Positions 15,825-25,220 of a DNA stretch of 64,000 nucleotides are shown piece by piece (the stretch's first letter is position 1; each line of letters starts with the position of its first letter). The notes beneath the pieces were generated by a model that ran no database searches, had not been told where the DNA came from, and saw nothing but the letters and a program-made list of their open reading frames with translations. The translations under genes and the position numbers were made by a program. Source of the stretch: a candidate division KSB1 bacterium (GTDB lineage: Bacteria > Zhuqueibacterota > Zhuqueibacteria > Residuimicrobiales > Krinioviventaceae); NCBI GenBank assembly GCA_034521575.1, contig JAXHMJ010000005.1, positions 1,426,001-1,490,000 on the forward strand, read 5' to 3'.

Positions 15825-16295
15825 ATGAATTTAACCGACATTTTATCGCCCGATGTCATAAAAATCCCTCTTAAAGGTGCAGAAAAAAACGCAGTCCTCG
15901 AAGAAATGGTCGATATTCTGCACCAGGCTCAAAAAACCGACAAAAGAGATGATGTTCTTCAGGCGGTCCAGCAGCGGGAACGGATTATGAGTACCGGTAT
16001 GGGAGATGGTGTCGCCATTCCGCATGCAAAATCAGATGGTGTTGAAACATTAACCGCTGCATTGGGGATCACCAAACAGGGCGTGGATTTTCAGGCCATA
16101 GACGGAAAACCTGTAAGAATCGTTTTTTTACTGGTAGGACCCAACGATCAGGCGGGGCCGCATCTAAAAGCACTCAGTCGCATATCGAGACTCATGCACC
16201 GAAAAGAGTTCAGACAGCGTCTGGCCAAAGCCCGGAATGCGGAGCAAATATTATCAGCGATCGAAAAGGAAGAACAAAAGCACTTTTCTTCCTGA
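15825..16295 (+). CDS. PTS EIIA (PtsN/fructose-type) domain protein
   Basis: ATG 15825 follows AAGGAGACAGA. The 156-residue protein is a single EIIA domain of the fructose/nitrogen (PF00359) type: MSTGMGDGVAIPHAK holds the phospho-acceptor His, and VRIVFLLVGPNDQAGPHLKALSRISRLM is the usual C-terminal helix-strand segment. A lone IIA with no permease beside it suggests a regulatory PtsN-like role, not sugar uptake. An intrinsic terminator follows 27 bases after the stop. Confidence 0.88.
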   Translation: MNLTDILSPDVIKIPLKGAEKNAVLEEMVDILHQAQKTDKRDDVLQAVQQRERIMSTGMGDGVAIPHAKSDGVETLTAALGITKQGVDFQAIDGKPVRIVFLLVGPNDQAGPHLKALSRISRLMHRKEFRQRLAKARNAEQILSAIEKEEQKHFSS

Positions 16296-16322
16296 GATTC
16301 TGTTTCTTTGCAATGTGTAGCC

Positions 16323-16345
16323 AGGGCTGTAAAAGCCCTTTTTTT
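16323..16345 (+). terminator. Intrinsic terminator after the PTS IIA gene
   Basis: AGGGCT (16323-16328) pairs with AGCCCT (16334-16339) over a five-base loop, and seven T residues follow directly. This is a standard intrinsic terminator, and it separates the IIA gene from the DUF2007 gene whose ribosome site (AAGGAGGTGCG) begins a few bases on. Confidence 0.75.
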
Positions 16346-16361
16346 ATTTAAGGAGGTGCGT

Positions 16362-16691
16362 ATGAAACAATGTCCGGATTGTCAGCGCTTGTTTGCAAAA
16401 GAGATAAAAGAGTGTCCGCATTGTCATAAAAAACTCGAATCTTCATCTGCCGATGACACACAAGAAACATTCATCGGCCTCTATTCCTTACCCGGAGAGG
16501 TGTATGCGAAAATGGTCAAAGAAGTTCTGGAAAATGAAGGCATTACCTGTATATTAAAACAGGATGTCGTCGGAAGCAGTCTGTTGGTAAAAGGCACCAA
16601 TATATCAGGCGGGTCTTATCAGCTTTTTGTAAAAAGAAAAGACCGAGATCGGGCACAGAATATTCTACATGGAATGATGGATCACATATAA
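16362..16691 (+). CDS. Zinc-ribbon and DUF2007 protein
   Basis: ATG 16362 is set by the strong AAGGAGGTGCG upstream. CPDCQRLFAKEIKECPHCHKKL is a four-Cys zinc ribbon, followed by a DUF2007-type domain (LYSLPGEVYAKMVKEVLENEGITCILKQD...YQLFVKRKDRDRAQNIL). The DUF2007 fold is a small signal-transduction-like ferredoxin fold; its ligand is not known. 109 residues. The gene lies 15 bases before hisS and is likely co-transcribed with hisS and the two genes after it. Confidence 0.8.
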   Translation: MKQCPDCQRLFAKEIKECPHCHKKLESSSADDTQETFIGLYSLPGEVYAKMVKEVLENEGITCILKQDVVGSSLLVKGTNISGGSYQLFVKRKDRDRAQNILHGMMDHI

Positions 16692-16706
16692 GGAGCAACC
16701 AGACGA

Positions 16707-17960
16707 ATGAAATACAAATCAGTCACCGGTGTTCGAGATGTTTTACCGGAAGAACAGCCGTATTGGCGGTTGATTGAACAGAAAATTGCAAAGATCACAC
16801 AGCTTTACGGATATTTACGGGTAGACCCCCCGATATTTGAAGAAACCCGTTTGTTTGAACGCGGTGTAGGGGATACCACGGATATTGTCGAAAAGGAAAT
16901 GTACACCTTTCAGGACAAGGGGGATCACAGTTTGACCCTGCGCCCTGAATTTACAGCCGGGGTGATGCGGCTTTATATTGAAAACGGATTACACAAACAG
17001 CCCAAACCGGTTAAGCTTTACAGTCAGGGACCGGTGTTCCGATACGAACGTCCCCAGGCCGGACGCTTTCGCCAGCATAACCAGTTTAATGTTGAAGCAT
17101 TGGGCGAACAGGACCCGGCCCTGGATTTTGAGGTCATGTCCATCGCCTGGCAGATCTACAGCGAACTTGGCTTTACCGGACTGAAATTTCAGCTCAATTC
17201 TACCGGATGCCCGACATGCCGGCCCGCTTATATTGGTAAATTAAAAGAATATTATCGCAAACACTACGACAGCATTTGCAAAAACTGTGTAAACCGTCTG
17301 GATCGCAATGCCTTGCGTTTATTGGACTGCAAGGAAGAGCAGTGCCAGCCTATTATAGCCAGCGCGCCGGTGATCAGTGAACATCTTTGTTCAGAGTGCG
17401 AGGAGCATTTCACCAGATTGCAATCCTATTTAGCAGAAACCGGGCGAACATTTGAAATCAACCACAAACTGGTGCGCGGACTTGATTATTACACTAAAAC
17501 GGTATTCGAAGTCTGGATTCAGGGCATCGGTTCACAGAATGCCATGTGCGGAGGCGGAAGATATGACGGATTGATCGAGCAGCTGGGTGGCGAACCGACG
17601 CCCGGCATTGGATTTGGTTCCGGAATCGAACGTATTATTCTCAGTATGAAGGAACAAGGCATTACACCTCCTGACCTGCCGTCACCTTCCGTTTATCTTT
17701 GTCCGCTGGGAGATAAAGTCAGAAATACAGCCGTTCAACTGACGGCATCACTGCGTGAATCAAATATTGGTGTATATCTTGCCTTTGGACAAAAAAGTAT
17801 GAAAGCCATGATGCGCGATGCCAACCGTAAAAACTGCATCTACGCCGTCATCCTCGGTGAAACAGAACTGGAACAAAGCAACGTCATTGTCAAAACTCTG
17901 GAAACCGGCGATCAGCAGACCATGGCGCTGGATGCAGTGGCAGACTTTTTTAAAACATGA
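16707..17960 (+). CDS. hisS: Histidyl-tRNA synthetase
   Basis: The 417-residue protein is full length. Class II motifs: GVRDVLPEE at the N-terminus, motif 2 region YSQGPVFRYERPQAGRFRQHNQFNVE, the histidine-binding LVRGLDYYTKTVFE, and motif 3 GIGFGSGIERIIL, then the C-terminal anticodon-binding domain (FGQKSMKAMMRDANRKN). It charges tRNA-His in the cytoplasm. AAGGAGCAA precedes the ATG. Its end overlaps the TrmH-type gene by four bases. Confidence 0.97.
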   Translation: MKYKSVTGVRDVLPEEQPYWRLIEQKIAKITQLYGYLRVDPPIFEETRLFERGVGDTTDIVEKEMYTFQDKGDHSLTLRPEFTAGVMRLYIENGLHKQPKPVKLYSQGPVFRYERPQAGRFRQHNQFNVEALGEQDPALDFEVMSIAWQIYSELGFTGLKFQLNSTGCPTCRPAYIGKLKEYYRKHYDSICKNCVNRLDRNALRLLDCKEEQCQPIIASAPVISEHLCSECEEHFTRLQSYLAETGRTFEINHKLVRGLDYYTKTVFEVWIQGIGSQNAMCGGGRYDGLIEQLGGEPTPGIGFGSGIERIILSMKEQGITPPDLPSPSVYLCPLGDKVRNTAVQLTASLRESNIGVYLAFGQKSMKAMMRDANRKNCIYAVILGETELEQSNVIVKTLETGDQQTMALDAVADFFKT

Positions 17961-18751
17961 CTGATCATTTATTCGAAAATGCGCCGAGCCTGTCCCGGAG
18001 ACAGATTCAATTTATCCGTTCTCTTGCCGGGAAAAAAGTCCGTGATCAATCCGGTCAATTTTTCATAGAAGGTGTGCGAATTTGCGAAGAAGCTTATCAG
18101 GCACGCGCAGCCATCGCCTATGCCGTCGCCTGTCCGCAATTGATATCCGAACGCGGTCGGGCATTACTGGCGTCTGTTGAACTCTCGGACATCCCCATAC
18201 ATAGGGTGTCTGCATCAGGATTCAAATCCCTGTCCAGCACCCGCTCACCCCAGGGTATCGGTATGGTCGTTTCCAGGATGCAACCTCATTTAAATCCGGG
18301 ACCTATAATCATGGCCCTGGATCATATCAGGGACCCGGGAAATATCGGCACGTTGTTCCGGACAGCAGACTGGTTTGGTATTTCATCCATCATCCTGTCG
18401 CAAGGCTGCGTTGACGTTTACAATGACAAGGTTGTACGCAGTTCAATGGGTGCGATTTTCAAGGTTCCCTTTACTGAAAATGCAGACCTGATTGACATAT
18501 GCAACCAAATGAAAACAAAAGGTTATGTCATTTTAGGCACTGCAGCAAACGCTGACACCTCGCTTGTCGATTTTCAAAACAGGGATAAAATATTATGTGC
18601 GCTGGGAAGTGAAGCTGAAGGGTTGTCTCCCCCTCTGCTGAATAGTTGTGACGCTGTCATTTCTATCCCCGGCAACGGCAAATCAGATTCACTGAATGCC
18701 GCCATTGCAGGTTCAATTCTCATGTACCATTTAACTCTGGAACGCTCATGA
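17957..18751 (+). CDS. TrmH-family (SPOUT) RNA 2'-O-methyltransferase
   Basis: The N-terminal 90 residues are a SpoU substrate-binding domain (KKVRDQSGQFFIEGVRICEEA). The SPOUT domain has motif 1 LDHIRDPGNIGTLFRTADWFG with the catalytic Asn/Arg, motif 2 LGSEAEGLSP and motif 3 ISIPGNGKSDSLNAAIAGSILMY, which make the trefoil knot that binds SAM. It methylates a ribose 2'-OH in rRNA or tRNA; the site is unknown. The ATGA overlaps with both hisS before and the CPBP gene after show a tightly coupled operon. Confidence 0.92.
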   Translation: MTDHLFENAPSLSRRQIQFIRSLAGKKVRDQSGQFFIEGVRICEEAYQARAAIAYAVACPQLISERGRALLASVELSDIPIHRVSASGFKSLSSTRSPQGIGMVVSRMQPHLNPGPIIMALDHIRDPGNIGTLFRTADWFGISSIILSQGCVDVYNDKVVRSSMGAIFKVPFTENADLIDICNQMKTKGYVILGTAANADTSLVDFQNRDKILCALGSEAEGLSPPLLNSCDAVISIPGNGKSDSLNAAIAGSILMYHLTLERS

Positions 18752-19515
18752 ATTCTGATACCGGTTACCAGCCGCCCGAGCCGCAAAAAATAATGCTGGT
18801 CTTGTTTCTGACCATCATTGGAATCATAGTGCTGAACTTTTTGCCACTTTCCACAGGTCATTTATTATTTTTGCTGGCCGGTGAATTATTTATTATTATA
18901 CCTGCTCTGCTGTTCGTTTTGAGGACCAGGCATTCTTTATTAAAAGCCTTCCGGATCAAGCCTGTAAAACCGCGAAAGCTGTTTGCAACTGTTCTGTTTT
19001 TTGTTCCGATTTATATACTTACGGACGAACTGGATCGACTGGTGATGCATTTTTTCCCGCTTCCGGAAGAGCTGCAGCGTGCAATCACGGAAATGGTGAC
19101 CTTTACCTCTCTGCCGCAGACCCTATTGCTGATCTTCACGGGAGTGTTCATTGCCGCTATCGTGGAAGAAATGCTGTTCAGAGGCTTGTTCCAGCAATCC
19201 CTTGAATACTATCGTGATCCGGCCATTGCCATTGTGCTCTCTGCCGTATTATTTGCAATCCTGCACTTTAATCCCTGGACCTCACTTCAAATTCTTGTTC
19301 TCGGCTTAATTTTGGGCTATGTGACCTGGAAGACCCGCTCCATTCTGCCGGCGGTTATCCTTCACGCTCTCAACAACGGCGTATCCATGGTCTTTATCAA
19401 CCTCCCCCCTGAACAGATGACCTGGTATGCCCGGAATGGTCACGTCAATGTGCCGTGGATTCTTTTTGGAATAGCCGCTATGGTTCCGGCTTTTCGGTTT
19501 TTTCTCAAACGGTAA
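18748..19515 (+). CDS. CPBP-family intramembrane metalloprotease (Abi/Rce1-like)
   Basis: The 255-residue protein has about seven hydrophobic helices. Its CPBP motifs are EEMLFRGLFQ (EExxxR, motif 1), FAILHFNPW (FxxxH, motif 2) and HALNNG (HxxxN, motif 3), all needed for the metal site. Bacterial relatives process membrane peptides or serve in bacteriocin immunity; the target here is unknown. It is the last gene of the hisS operon, and its 3' end overlaps the convergent pncB gene by 11 bases. Confidence 0.88.
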   Translation: MNSDTGYQPPEPQKIMLVLFLTIIGIIVLNFLPLSTGHLLFLLAGELFIIIPALLFVLRTRHSLLKAFRIKPVKPRKLFATVLFFVPIYILTDELDRLVMHFFPLPEELQRAITEMVTFTSLPQTLLLIFTGVFIAAIVEEMLFRGLFQQSLEYYRDPAIAIVLSAVLFAILHFNPWTSLQILVLGLILGYVTWKTRSILPAVILHALNNGVSMVFINLPPEQMTWYARNGHVNVPWILFGIAAMVPAFRFFLKR

Positions 19516-20677
19516 TTTCATCTGTTACGGACAAAGTCCCGAGAACCTTTAGAATTTTTTCACGGATACCTGATACAGTCGGCAAATCCGTGATCACGTT
19601 TCCATCTTGAATGATCGGTATCAAGACTTCCTTATAGCCTTTCGGCTTTTTGGCCTGCGACGGATGGATAATGCGCTGCTTGCCGTCGTTTTTCTGCAGC
19701 AGCGTTTTTCTACCGCCCATTTTACCGCGCTTGGCAAGCGGTTCTCCCTCTATCTCGACAATATCCATGGCAAAGTCAAATACCGGGGCATTGCTGATCG
19801 AGGTTCCCACTCCATACGCATCGGCAATTTCATTCAAATTCATGATTGAATATTCATCCAGTCCCCCGGACGCAAACAATTTAATATCCTTGTAACCGCG
19901 CATATCCAGTTCCCATCGCACCTCTTTGAGTAAATTCAGAAAATCCCCACGCCGGCTCCCGGGTGTATCAAGCCGGAGCGCATCAACCCGTTTTAGCTGT
20001 TCAGCGACACGAATCGCTTCGAACTTTTCATCATTAAACGTATCAATCAATACAACCCGTGGAATCGAATCCGGCATCAACTCGTCAAAAGAACGCGCGG
20101 ATTCTATCGTATCACCTTTCAGCAAAACCAATGTATGCGGGATCGTCCCGACCGGATCGAGTCCCAGCATCTCGGCGCTTTTGACGGCAGCCACTCCATC
20201 ACATCCTCCAAGGTAAGCGCTTTTGTCAATCAGGGGAGCAATAGCCGGATGCATGCGCCGGGCGCCAAAACTGTAAACAGGCCGTCCCTGGGCGGCAAGT
20301 TTGCATCGGGAAGCTTTTGTGGCGACCCCGGTGGCCTGACATAACATTCCCAAAATAGAGGTTTCATAACAGCCGAATTTTGTATAATCACCTTCTATTA
20401 TCAAGACCGGTTCATGCTCGTGAAAAAACGTACCCTCCGGTACAGACCAAACATTCACAGGCTTGTTCTCCAGTAATGTTATGACGTCTTCGAGCCCCGT
20501 GAACACACCCCATTTGTAGGGTTTCGGGATACTTTTAATGGTGCATTCCATTACCACCTTTTTGTGGATATTCTCGGACTGCAGTATGGTTTTTGTTCGA
20601 TCAAAATACACATCAGTCACCCTGGCATCAAGAATATCCTGTTGAGAGGCGATATACAGTCTGCTTTTTTCACGCAT
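19505..20677 (-). CDS. pncB: Nicotinate phosphoribosyltransferase
   Basis: The 390-residue protein belongs to the nicotinate/nicotinamide phosphoribosyltransferase family: FGARRMHPAIAP is the conserved substrate loop with Arg and His, GGCDGVAAVKSAEMLG and GTIPHTLVLL follow, and VLIDTFNDEKFEA and LFASGGLDEYSI complete the barrel's phosphate-binding regions. It makes nicotinate mononucleotide in NAD salvage. Its length fits the shorter archaeal and clostridial type. It stands alone between convergent and divergent genes. Confidence 0.9.
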   Translation of the reverse strand: MREKSRLYIASQQDILDARVTDVYFDRTKTILQSENIHKKVVMECTIKSIPKPYKWGVFTGLEDVITLLENKPVNVWSVPEGTFFHEHEPVLIIEGDYTKFGCYETSILGMLCQATGVATKASRCKLAAQGRPVYSFGARRMHPAIAPLIDKSAYLGGCDGVAAVKSAEMLGLDPVGTIPHTLVLLKGDTIESARSFDELMPDSIPRVVLIDTFNDEKFEAIRVAEQLKRVDALRLDTPGSRRGDFLNLLKEVRWELDMRGYKDIKLFASGGLDEYSIMNLNEIADAYGVGTSISNAPVFDFAMDIVEIEGEPLAKRGKMGGRKTLLQKNDGKQRIIHPSQAKKPKGYKEVLIPIIQDGNVITDLPTVSGIREKILKVLGTLSVTDEITV

Positions 20678-20826
20678 ATAGCAATCCTTTCTGATTCAAC
20701 ATATTTTTGTTATCGACGGAAATGTTCGCGCACAAAAATCCGTTTAGATATATGAACGGTTAAAGATAATGTTACATTCTATAACAACAAAAACCGGTCA
20801 TTTATTTACTGAAACGGCTCTTGAAA

Positions 20827-22191
20827 ATGAATACTAACTTTATACAAGAACAAACAGGATCCGGTTTGAAAGCATTACTTGTACAGCCTCCATTACAAGA
20901 TTTTTTTACAACTCCCGGGCGTATGTACCCCCTCGGTCTGCTCTACGTTGCCGCCGTTTTGGAGAAACTCGACATCCAGGTGAAATTACTGGACTGCCTG
21001 GCGCCGCACCGAAAACGCCAATTACGGCTGCCAAACGATTTTAATTACTTGCGTCCGTTTATACAGGACAACTCTTTTCTATACAAAGGTTATTATCACT
21101 TTGGTATGGACACTGAAACAATTATTCAGAATATCAAAGAACAAAACCCGGACTTTATCGGGATTTCATCAAACTTTACAGCTTATTATTCTGCCACAAA
21201 AAAACTGATCAACGATATTTGTTCAGTGACTTTAGTCCCGATCATTGTGGGCGGACACCACATCACAGCCCTGGGAGATCAACTCCGCGGTACACTTCCG
21301 GACCAGGTAAAACTTTGCGCCGGAGAAGCGGAAAAAAACCTTCCGGTACTCATGAATCGGATTTTTGGAACCCGAAAAATTTCCCTAAAGTGGCATGACC
21401 TTTTTCCTGCCCATCATTTAGCCCAAAACCGGGATTATATGCAAAACGGAGAACCGGCGATTTCCCTCACAGCGAGCCGCGGATGTCCGCATCTGTGTGA
21501 TTACTGTTCAGTATCGGCTATGTTTGGACACAAATTTCGCAAACGCCCGGTTGACCACATTATTAAAGAAATGGAATGGAATACCGTTCACAAAGGCATA
21601 AAAGCATTTAACTTTGAAGATGACAACATTACAATGGACCCGGGATGGTTTGAACAGTTATTAGAGAACATCCTTGCCAGTCGAATATTGTCAGACAGTC
21701 GTCTAATCGCACTGAATGGATTGTATTATAAACCTCTCTCCCAGCCTATCTTTGAAAAAATGAAACGGGCCGGATTTGAACATATTTTTCTCTCTTTTAC
21801 ACAACCCCCGGGTACGTGTATTGATGACAATAAAAAACAGGTTAGGGACCTGATTGACCGCATACGCAAAGCTCAAAAATGCGGATTGCATGTACATGTG
21901 TTTACGATCATTGGATTGCCCAACCAAAAATTGAAAGAAATTAAAGAATTATTTAACCTGCTTGAATCAGAAAAAGCGGATATCAAACCATCCGTTTTTT
22001 ACCTGGCGCCGGGCAGTGACTTGTATAAAAACCGGGTCGTTTCTGAAAATCCAATAAATTGGAATTTATTGCGGTCATCGGCATTCCTGTTCGAAAATGA
22101 AAATCTTCGCCGGGAACAGCTTTTGGAACTTTGTCGCACCGCGAGAAGCAAACATACACTATATAACAGGAGGATTAAACATGCGTATTGA
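20827..22191 (+). CDS. B12-binding radical SAM protein
   Basis: The N-terminus (LLVQPPLQDFFTTPGRMYPLGLLYVAAVLEKL) and the GISSNFTAYY...VGGHHITALGD region form a cobalamin-binding-like Rossmann domain, although a classic DxHxxG motif is not evident. The radical SAM domain has SRGCPHLCDYCSVSAMFG, with C-x3-C-x2-C, followed by AFNFEDDNITMD and the barrel. The C-terminal 40 residues are unusual for the family. Substrate unknown. The start is ATG 20827 (a TTG lies at 20821). Its end overlaps the ParB-like gene by 11 bases, implying a coupled pair. Confidence 0.85.
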   Translation: MNTNFIQEQTGSGLKALLVQPPLQDFFTTPGRMYPLGLLYVAAVLEKLDIQVKLLDCLAPHRKRQLRLPNDFNYLRPFIQDNSFLYKGYYHFGMDTETIIQNIKEQNPDFIGISSNFTAYYSATKKLINDICSVTLVPIIVGGHHITALGDQLRGTLPDQVKLCAGEAEKNLPVLMNRIFGTRKISLKWHDLFPAHHLAQNRDYMQNGEPAISLTASRGCPHLCDYCSVSAMFGHKFRKRPVDHIIKEMEWNTVHKGIKAFNFEDDNITMDPGWFEQLLENILASRILSDSRLIALNGLYYKPLSQPIFEKMKRAGFEHIFLSFTQPPGTCIDDNKKQVRDLIDRIRKAQKCGLHVHVFTIIGLPNQKLKEIKELFNLLESEKADIKPSVFYLAPGSDLYKNRVVSENPINWNLLRSSAFLFENENLRREQLLELCRTARSKHTLYNRRIKHAY

Positions 22192-22582
22192 CATTGATGA
22201 TATCCAGATAAAGGACAGACTACGCCGTGAAACAGGAGATTTATCTCTGCTGATGCGATCGATTAAACAGGTTGGATTAATTCACCCTATCATCGTTGAT
22301 GAAAACAATCAATTGCTGAGCGGCTACCGGAGATTACAGGCCTGTCGCCAATTGGGCTGGAAAAAAGTTGTCGTCAAAGTCGTACCGGTCGGTGATGATA
22401 AAGTGAGGGGATTGGACTGGGAATTTCATGAAAATCTGGGGCGCCGCGATCTCTCAGAGCAGGAGGCCCAGGATTATATCGAGTCACGAAACCGGCTCTT
22501 GCATCCGGAGCCCAAAGGAATTTGGCAGCGCATCAAATCTTTGTTCCGAAAATTGATTGGGCTTTTTAAGAGAAAGAAATAG
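22181..22582 (+). CDS. Small ParB/Srx-domain protein
   Basis: ATG 22181 follows ACAGGAGGATTAAAC. The 133-residue protein has a ParB N-terminal/sulfiredoxin-like nuclease fold: LMRSIKQVGLIHPIIVDENNQLLSGYRRLQACRQLGW, with the conserved G-x-RR-x2-A. There is no helix-turn-helix, so it is not a chromosome-partitioning ParB; the C-terminus is a basic tail (KGIWQRIKSLFRKLIGLFKRKK, abridged). Such short forms may bind CTP or act on nucleic acid. It overlaps the radical SAM gene and converges on purA, with the two stops adjoining. Confidence 0.78.
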   Translation: MRIDIDDIQIKDRLRRETGDLSLLMRSIKQVGLIHPIIVDENNQLLSGYRRLQACRQLGWKKVVVKVVPVGDDKVRGLDWEFHENLGRRDLSEQEAQDYIESRNRLLHPEPKGIWQRIKSLFRKLIGLFKRKK

Positions 22583-23863
22583 CTATTCTACGAAGAATGT
22601 CTGTTCCCGATCAGGCCCCACCGATCCAATAATCAGAGGAACATTCAAAATCTCAACAATACGCTGCAGATATTCTTTGGCAGCGGGGGGCAGCTGCTCA
22701 TACGAGGTTACATGCCGGGTTGAGGTCTTCCAACCCGGCAGAGTTTCATAAACAGGCTCTGCATTGTATTGCCTTGTGAGATCAGCGGGATAGTCTTTAA
22801 TAACCTTCCCCTGATAGTTATAGCCGGTGCAGATTTTTAAGCTCTCAAGGGAATCCAGAACATCCAGTTTGGTGATAACCAGGCCGGAAAGCCCATTTAC
22901 CCGAACCGAATTGCGAACGACGACGGCATCGAACCAACCGCAGCGCCGCGGCCGTCCGGTGGTTGCCCCGAATTCTCCGCCCAGTTCTCTGACGGTCTCT
23001 GCAAATTCAGGATCGAATTCAGTCGGAAGCGGTCCTTTGCCGACACGGGTCGTATAGGCTTTGACGATACCCCATATCTCATCGATGACATTCGGCGCGA
23101 CTCCGGTTCCGGCGCATACTCCGCCTGCGGTTGGATTGGATGATGTAACAAACGGATATGTGCCGTGATCAATATCCAGCATCGTACCCTGCGCGCCTTC
23201 AAACAAAACGCTTTTGTTGTCATGCAAAGCCCGGTTGAGAAAAACCGAAGTATCGGTTATGAACGGAGCAATCGTCTCGGAATAGTTTAAAACCTGATCC
23301 ACAACAGCCTGAACATCCAACGGTTCTTCACCGAAAATTTTGACCAGCTGTTCGTTGGCATACTCGACATTTCGACGGGTTTTTTCATAAAGAACGGGTT
23401 CATCAGTCAAATCACAAACCCGGATGCCGCTTCTGGATATTTTGTCCATATAGGCCGGGCCGATACCGCGTCCCGTGGTTCCGATTTTCTGATCGCTGGA
23501 CAGACTTTTTTCCTTTGCCTTGTCCAGTTCCCGGTGATAGGGCATAATCAGGTGTGCCCGGTCCGAGATGAACAGTCTGTCCTTAAAATCAATATTGTGA
23601 TCCTTGACCAGCTGCAATTCATCCACGAATACGTCCGGATCAATCACCACCCCATTGCAAATCACATTCAGAGTGTGCGGCCACAAAAGCCCGGATGGAA
23701 GCTGATGCAGTATGATCTGTTCCCCTTTAACGACAACCGTATGCCCGGCATTGGGTCCACCCTGATAGCGGGCAACAATGTCCATCTTTTCACTCAGCAG
23801 ATCAACGATTTTTCCTTTTCCCTCATCGCCCCATTGAGCGCCAATGACCACAGTAGCTCCCAT
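22583..23863 (-). CDS. purA: Adenylosuccinate synthetase
   Basis: The 426-residue protein is full length and has GAQWGDEGKGKIVD (GTP loop), QGGPNAGHTVV (IMP/His site), GTTGRGIGPAY, ATTGRPRRCGWFD and VITKLDVLD. It joins IMP and aspartate with GTP in AMP synthesis. Upstream on the same strand lies the STAS/sec group, cut off by a hairpin at 23884-23910. Confidence 0.98.
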   Translation of the reverse strand: MGATVVIGAQWGDEGKGKIVDLLSEKMDIVARYQGGPNAGHTVVVKGEQIILHQLPSGLLWPHTLNVICNGVVIDPDVFVDELQLVKDHNIDFKDRLFISDRAHLIMPYHRELDKAKEKSLSSDQKIGTTGRGIGPAYMDKISRSGIRVCDLTDEPVLYEKTRRNVEYANEQLVKIFGEEPLDVQAVVDQVLNYSETIAPFITDTSVFLNRALHDNKSVLFEGAQGTMLDIDHGTYPFVTSSNPTAGGVCAGTGVAPNVIDEIWGIVKAYTTRVGKGPLPTEFDPEFAETVRELGGEFGATTGRPRRCGWFDAVVVRNSVRVNGLSGLVITKLDVLDSLESLKICTGYNYQGKVIKDYPADLTRQYNAEPVYETLPGWKTSTRHVTSYEQLPPAAKEYLQRIVEILNVPLIIGSVGPDREQTFFVE

Positions 23864-23883
23864 AACACTCCTCTTACATATAA

Positions 23884-23910
23884 AAGCCCCGTGGCAACGT
23901 AACGGAGCTT
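23884..23910 (-). terminator. Intrinsic terminator between the STAS gene and purA
   Basis: On the minus strand AAGCTCCGT pairs with ACGGGGCTT (one G-T wobble) across a nine-base loop, then TTTAT. It follows the STAS gene stop by about 30 bases and would end the secD-secF-STAS transcript before purA. Confidence 0.6.
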
Positions 23911-23938
23911 AAAAATGATACCTATTTCAGACTATTTG

Positions 23939-24274
23939 CTAAAACGCAGCGACCGCAGACTCTACCACATCATAGATATCAAACACCTTGTCCAGTTTTG
24001 TAATCTGTAAAAGCCGCTGGATACGATCCGTAACCGATGCGATTACAAGTTCACCGCCTGCATTGCGGATCGTGGTCAACGCGCCGATAAGAATGCCCAG
24101 ACCGGAACTGTTAACCCAGCTCACTAAAGACAAATCCACAACCACCTTGAGGTTACCGGATTCGATCAACTCGTGCAGTTTGTCATTCAGGGCTGTCGCA
24201 TCCGGTCCTCCCATCATCTCACCGGACAACTTTAAAACAACAACATCATCATGTAACTGTTCTTTAATTTCCAT
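23939..24274 (-). CDS. STAS-domain protein (anti-sigma factor antagonist-like)
   Basis: ATG 24274 is chosen because AGGTG lies nine bases before it. The 111-residue single STAS domain has VVVDLSLVSWVNSSGLGILIGALTTIRNAGGEL, with the Ser-Ser-Gly phosphorylation loop of SpoIIAA/RsbV proteins (D-x-S-x-V-x-W-x-N-S-S-G). It probably takes part in a partner-switching pathway with an anti-sigma kinase, which is not in the window. It follows secF by eight bases. Confidence 0.88.
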   Translation of the reverse strand: MEIKEQLHDDVVVLKLSGEMMGGPDATALNDKLHELIESGNLKVVVDLSLVSWVNSSGLGILIGALTTIRNAGGELVIASVTDRIQRLLQITKLDKVFDIYDVVESAVAAF

Positions 24275-24282
24275 AAACACAC

Positions 24283-25206
24283 CTATCGAGATTTACGGCC
24301 CGAGCGTTTTTTCGGATCAGAACGCAACTCCCACTCTAAAACAATAGGACTGGCCACAAAAATAGAAGAATACGTTCCAATCACAACACCAACAATCATG
24401 GCAAAAGAAAAATCATGAATGACCTGGCCGCCGAACAGGAACAGAACCAACAGCACAAACAAAGTTGTGACTGAAGTGATAACGGTTCGACTGATCGTTT
24501 GATTCAGACTGATATTCACCAGGTTTGGAAACGTTTCACGTCTAAGAGTTTTCATATTCTCACGAATTCGGTCATACACCACAATGGTATCATTGAGCGA
24601 ATAACCGACAATGGTCAGGAAAGCGGCTACCACTGCAAGCGATATTTCCAGGTTGAGCAGTGAAAATATGCCAAGTGTGATCAAAACATCATGAAAGAGA
24701 GCCGCTACCGCACCGACGGCAAATTTAAACTCGAACCGCCAGCTGATATAAATCAAAATGCCAAGCAGGGAGATGAGAACAGCCATGATCGCTGCTCGCC
24801 GAAGCTCTCCTCCAATTTTGGGGCCGACTTCCTGTACCGAGATGATCTCATACGGATTATCCGACAGATCATTGCCCAGTTCTGTTTCAACCAGACCAGC
24901 TGTCTCTGCGCCTTCGTGCTGCTGTTCCACTCGAATCATGATTTCATTTTCTTCAGCAGTCCCCATCTGCTTAATTTCAGCATCCGCCAGACCGATATCT
25001 GTAAGCGATTCACGTATTTGCTCCGCGGAAATCGACTTTTCAAAGGCCAGGTGTAATGAAGTTCCACCTGTAAAATCAATCCCGTAACGTGGACCGCCTT
25101 GAATGACGAGAGAAATTAAGCCAATGAGTATAAGGACACCTGAAACAACATAGGCGATGTTACGTTTTCCGATCAGATCAATTTTGAGGTTCTGAAAAAA
25201 TTGCAT
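24283..25206 (-). CDS. secF: Protein translocase subunit SecF
   Basis: The 307-residue protein opens with FFQNLKIDLIGKRNIAYVVSG and RYGIDFTGGTSLHLAF (the FTGG motif), then a periplasmic P1-type segment and five further helices. YSLNDTIVVYDRIREN is the signature of SecF. With SecD it uses the proton gradient to complete export. It lies 14 bases after secD. Confidence 0.97.
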   Translation of the reverse strand: MQFFQNLKIDLIGKRNIAYVVSGVLILIGLISLVIQGGPRYGIDFTGGTSLHLAFEKSISAEQIRESLTDIGLADAEIKQMGTAEENEIMIRVEQQHEGAETAGLVETELGNDLSDNPYEIISVQEVGPKIGGELRRAAIMAVLISLLGILIYISWRFEFKFAVGAVAALFHDVLITLGIFSLLNLEISLAVVAAFLTIVGYSLNDTIVVYDRIRENMKTLRRETFPNLVNISLNQTISRTVITSVTTLFVLLVLFLFGGQVIHDFSFAMIVGVVIGTYSSIFVASPIVLEWELRSDPKKRSGRKSR

Positions 25207-25220
25207 TACTTTATCCTATA

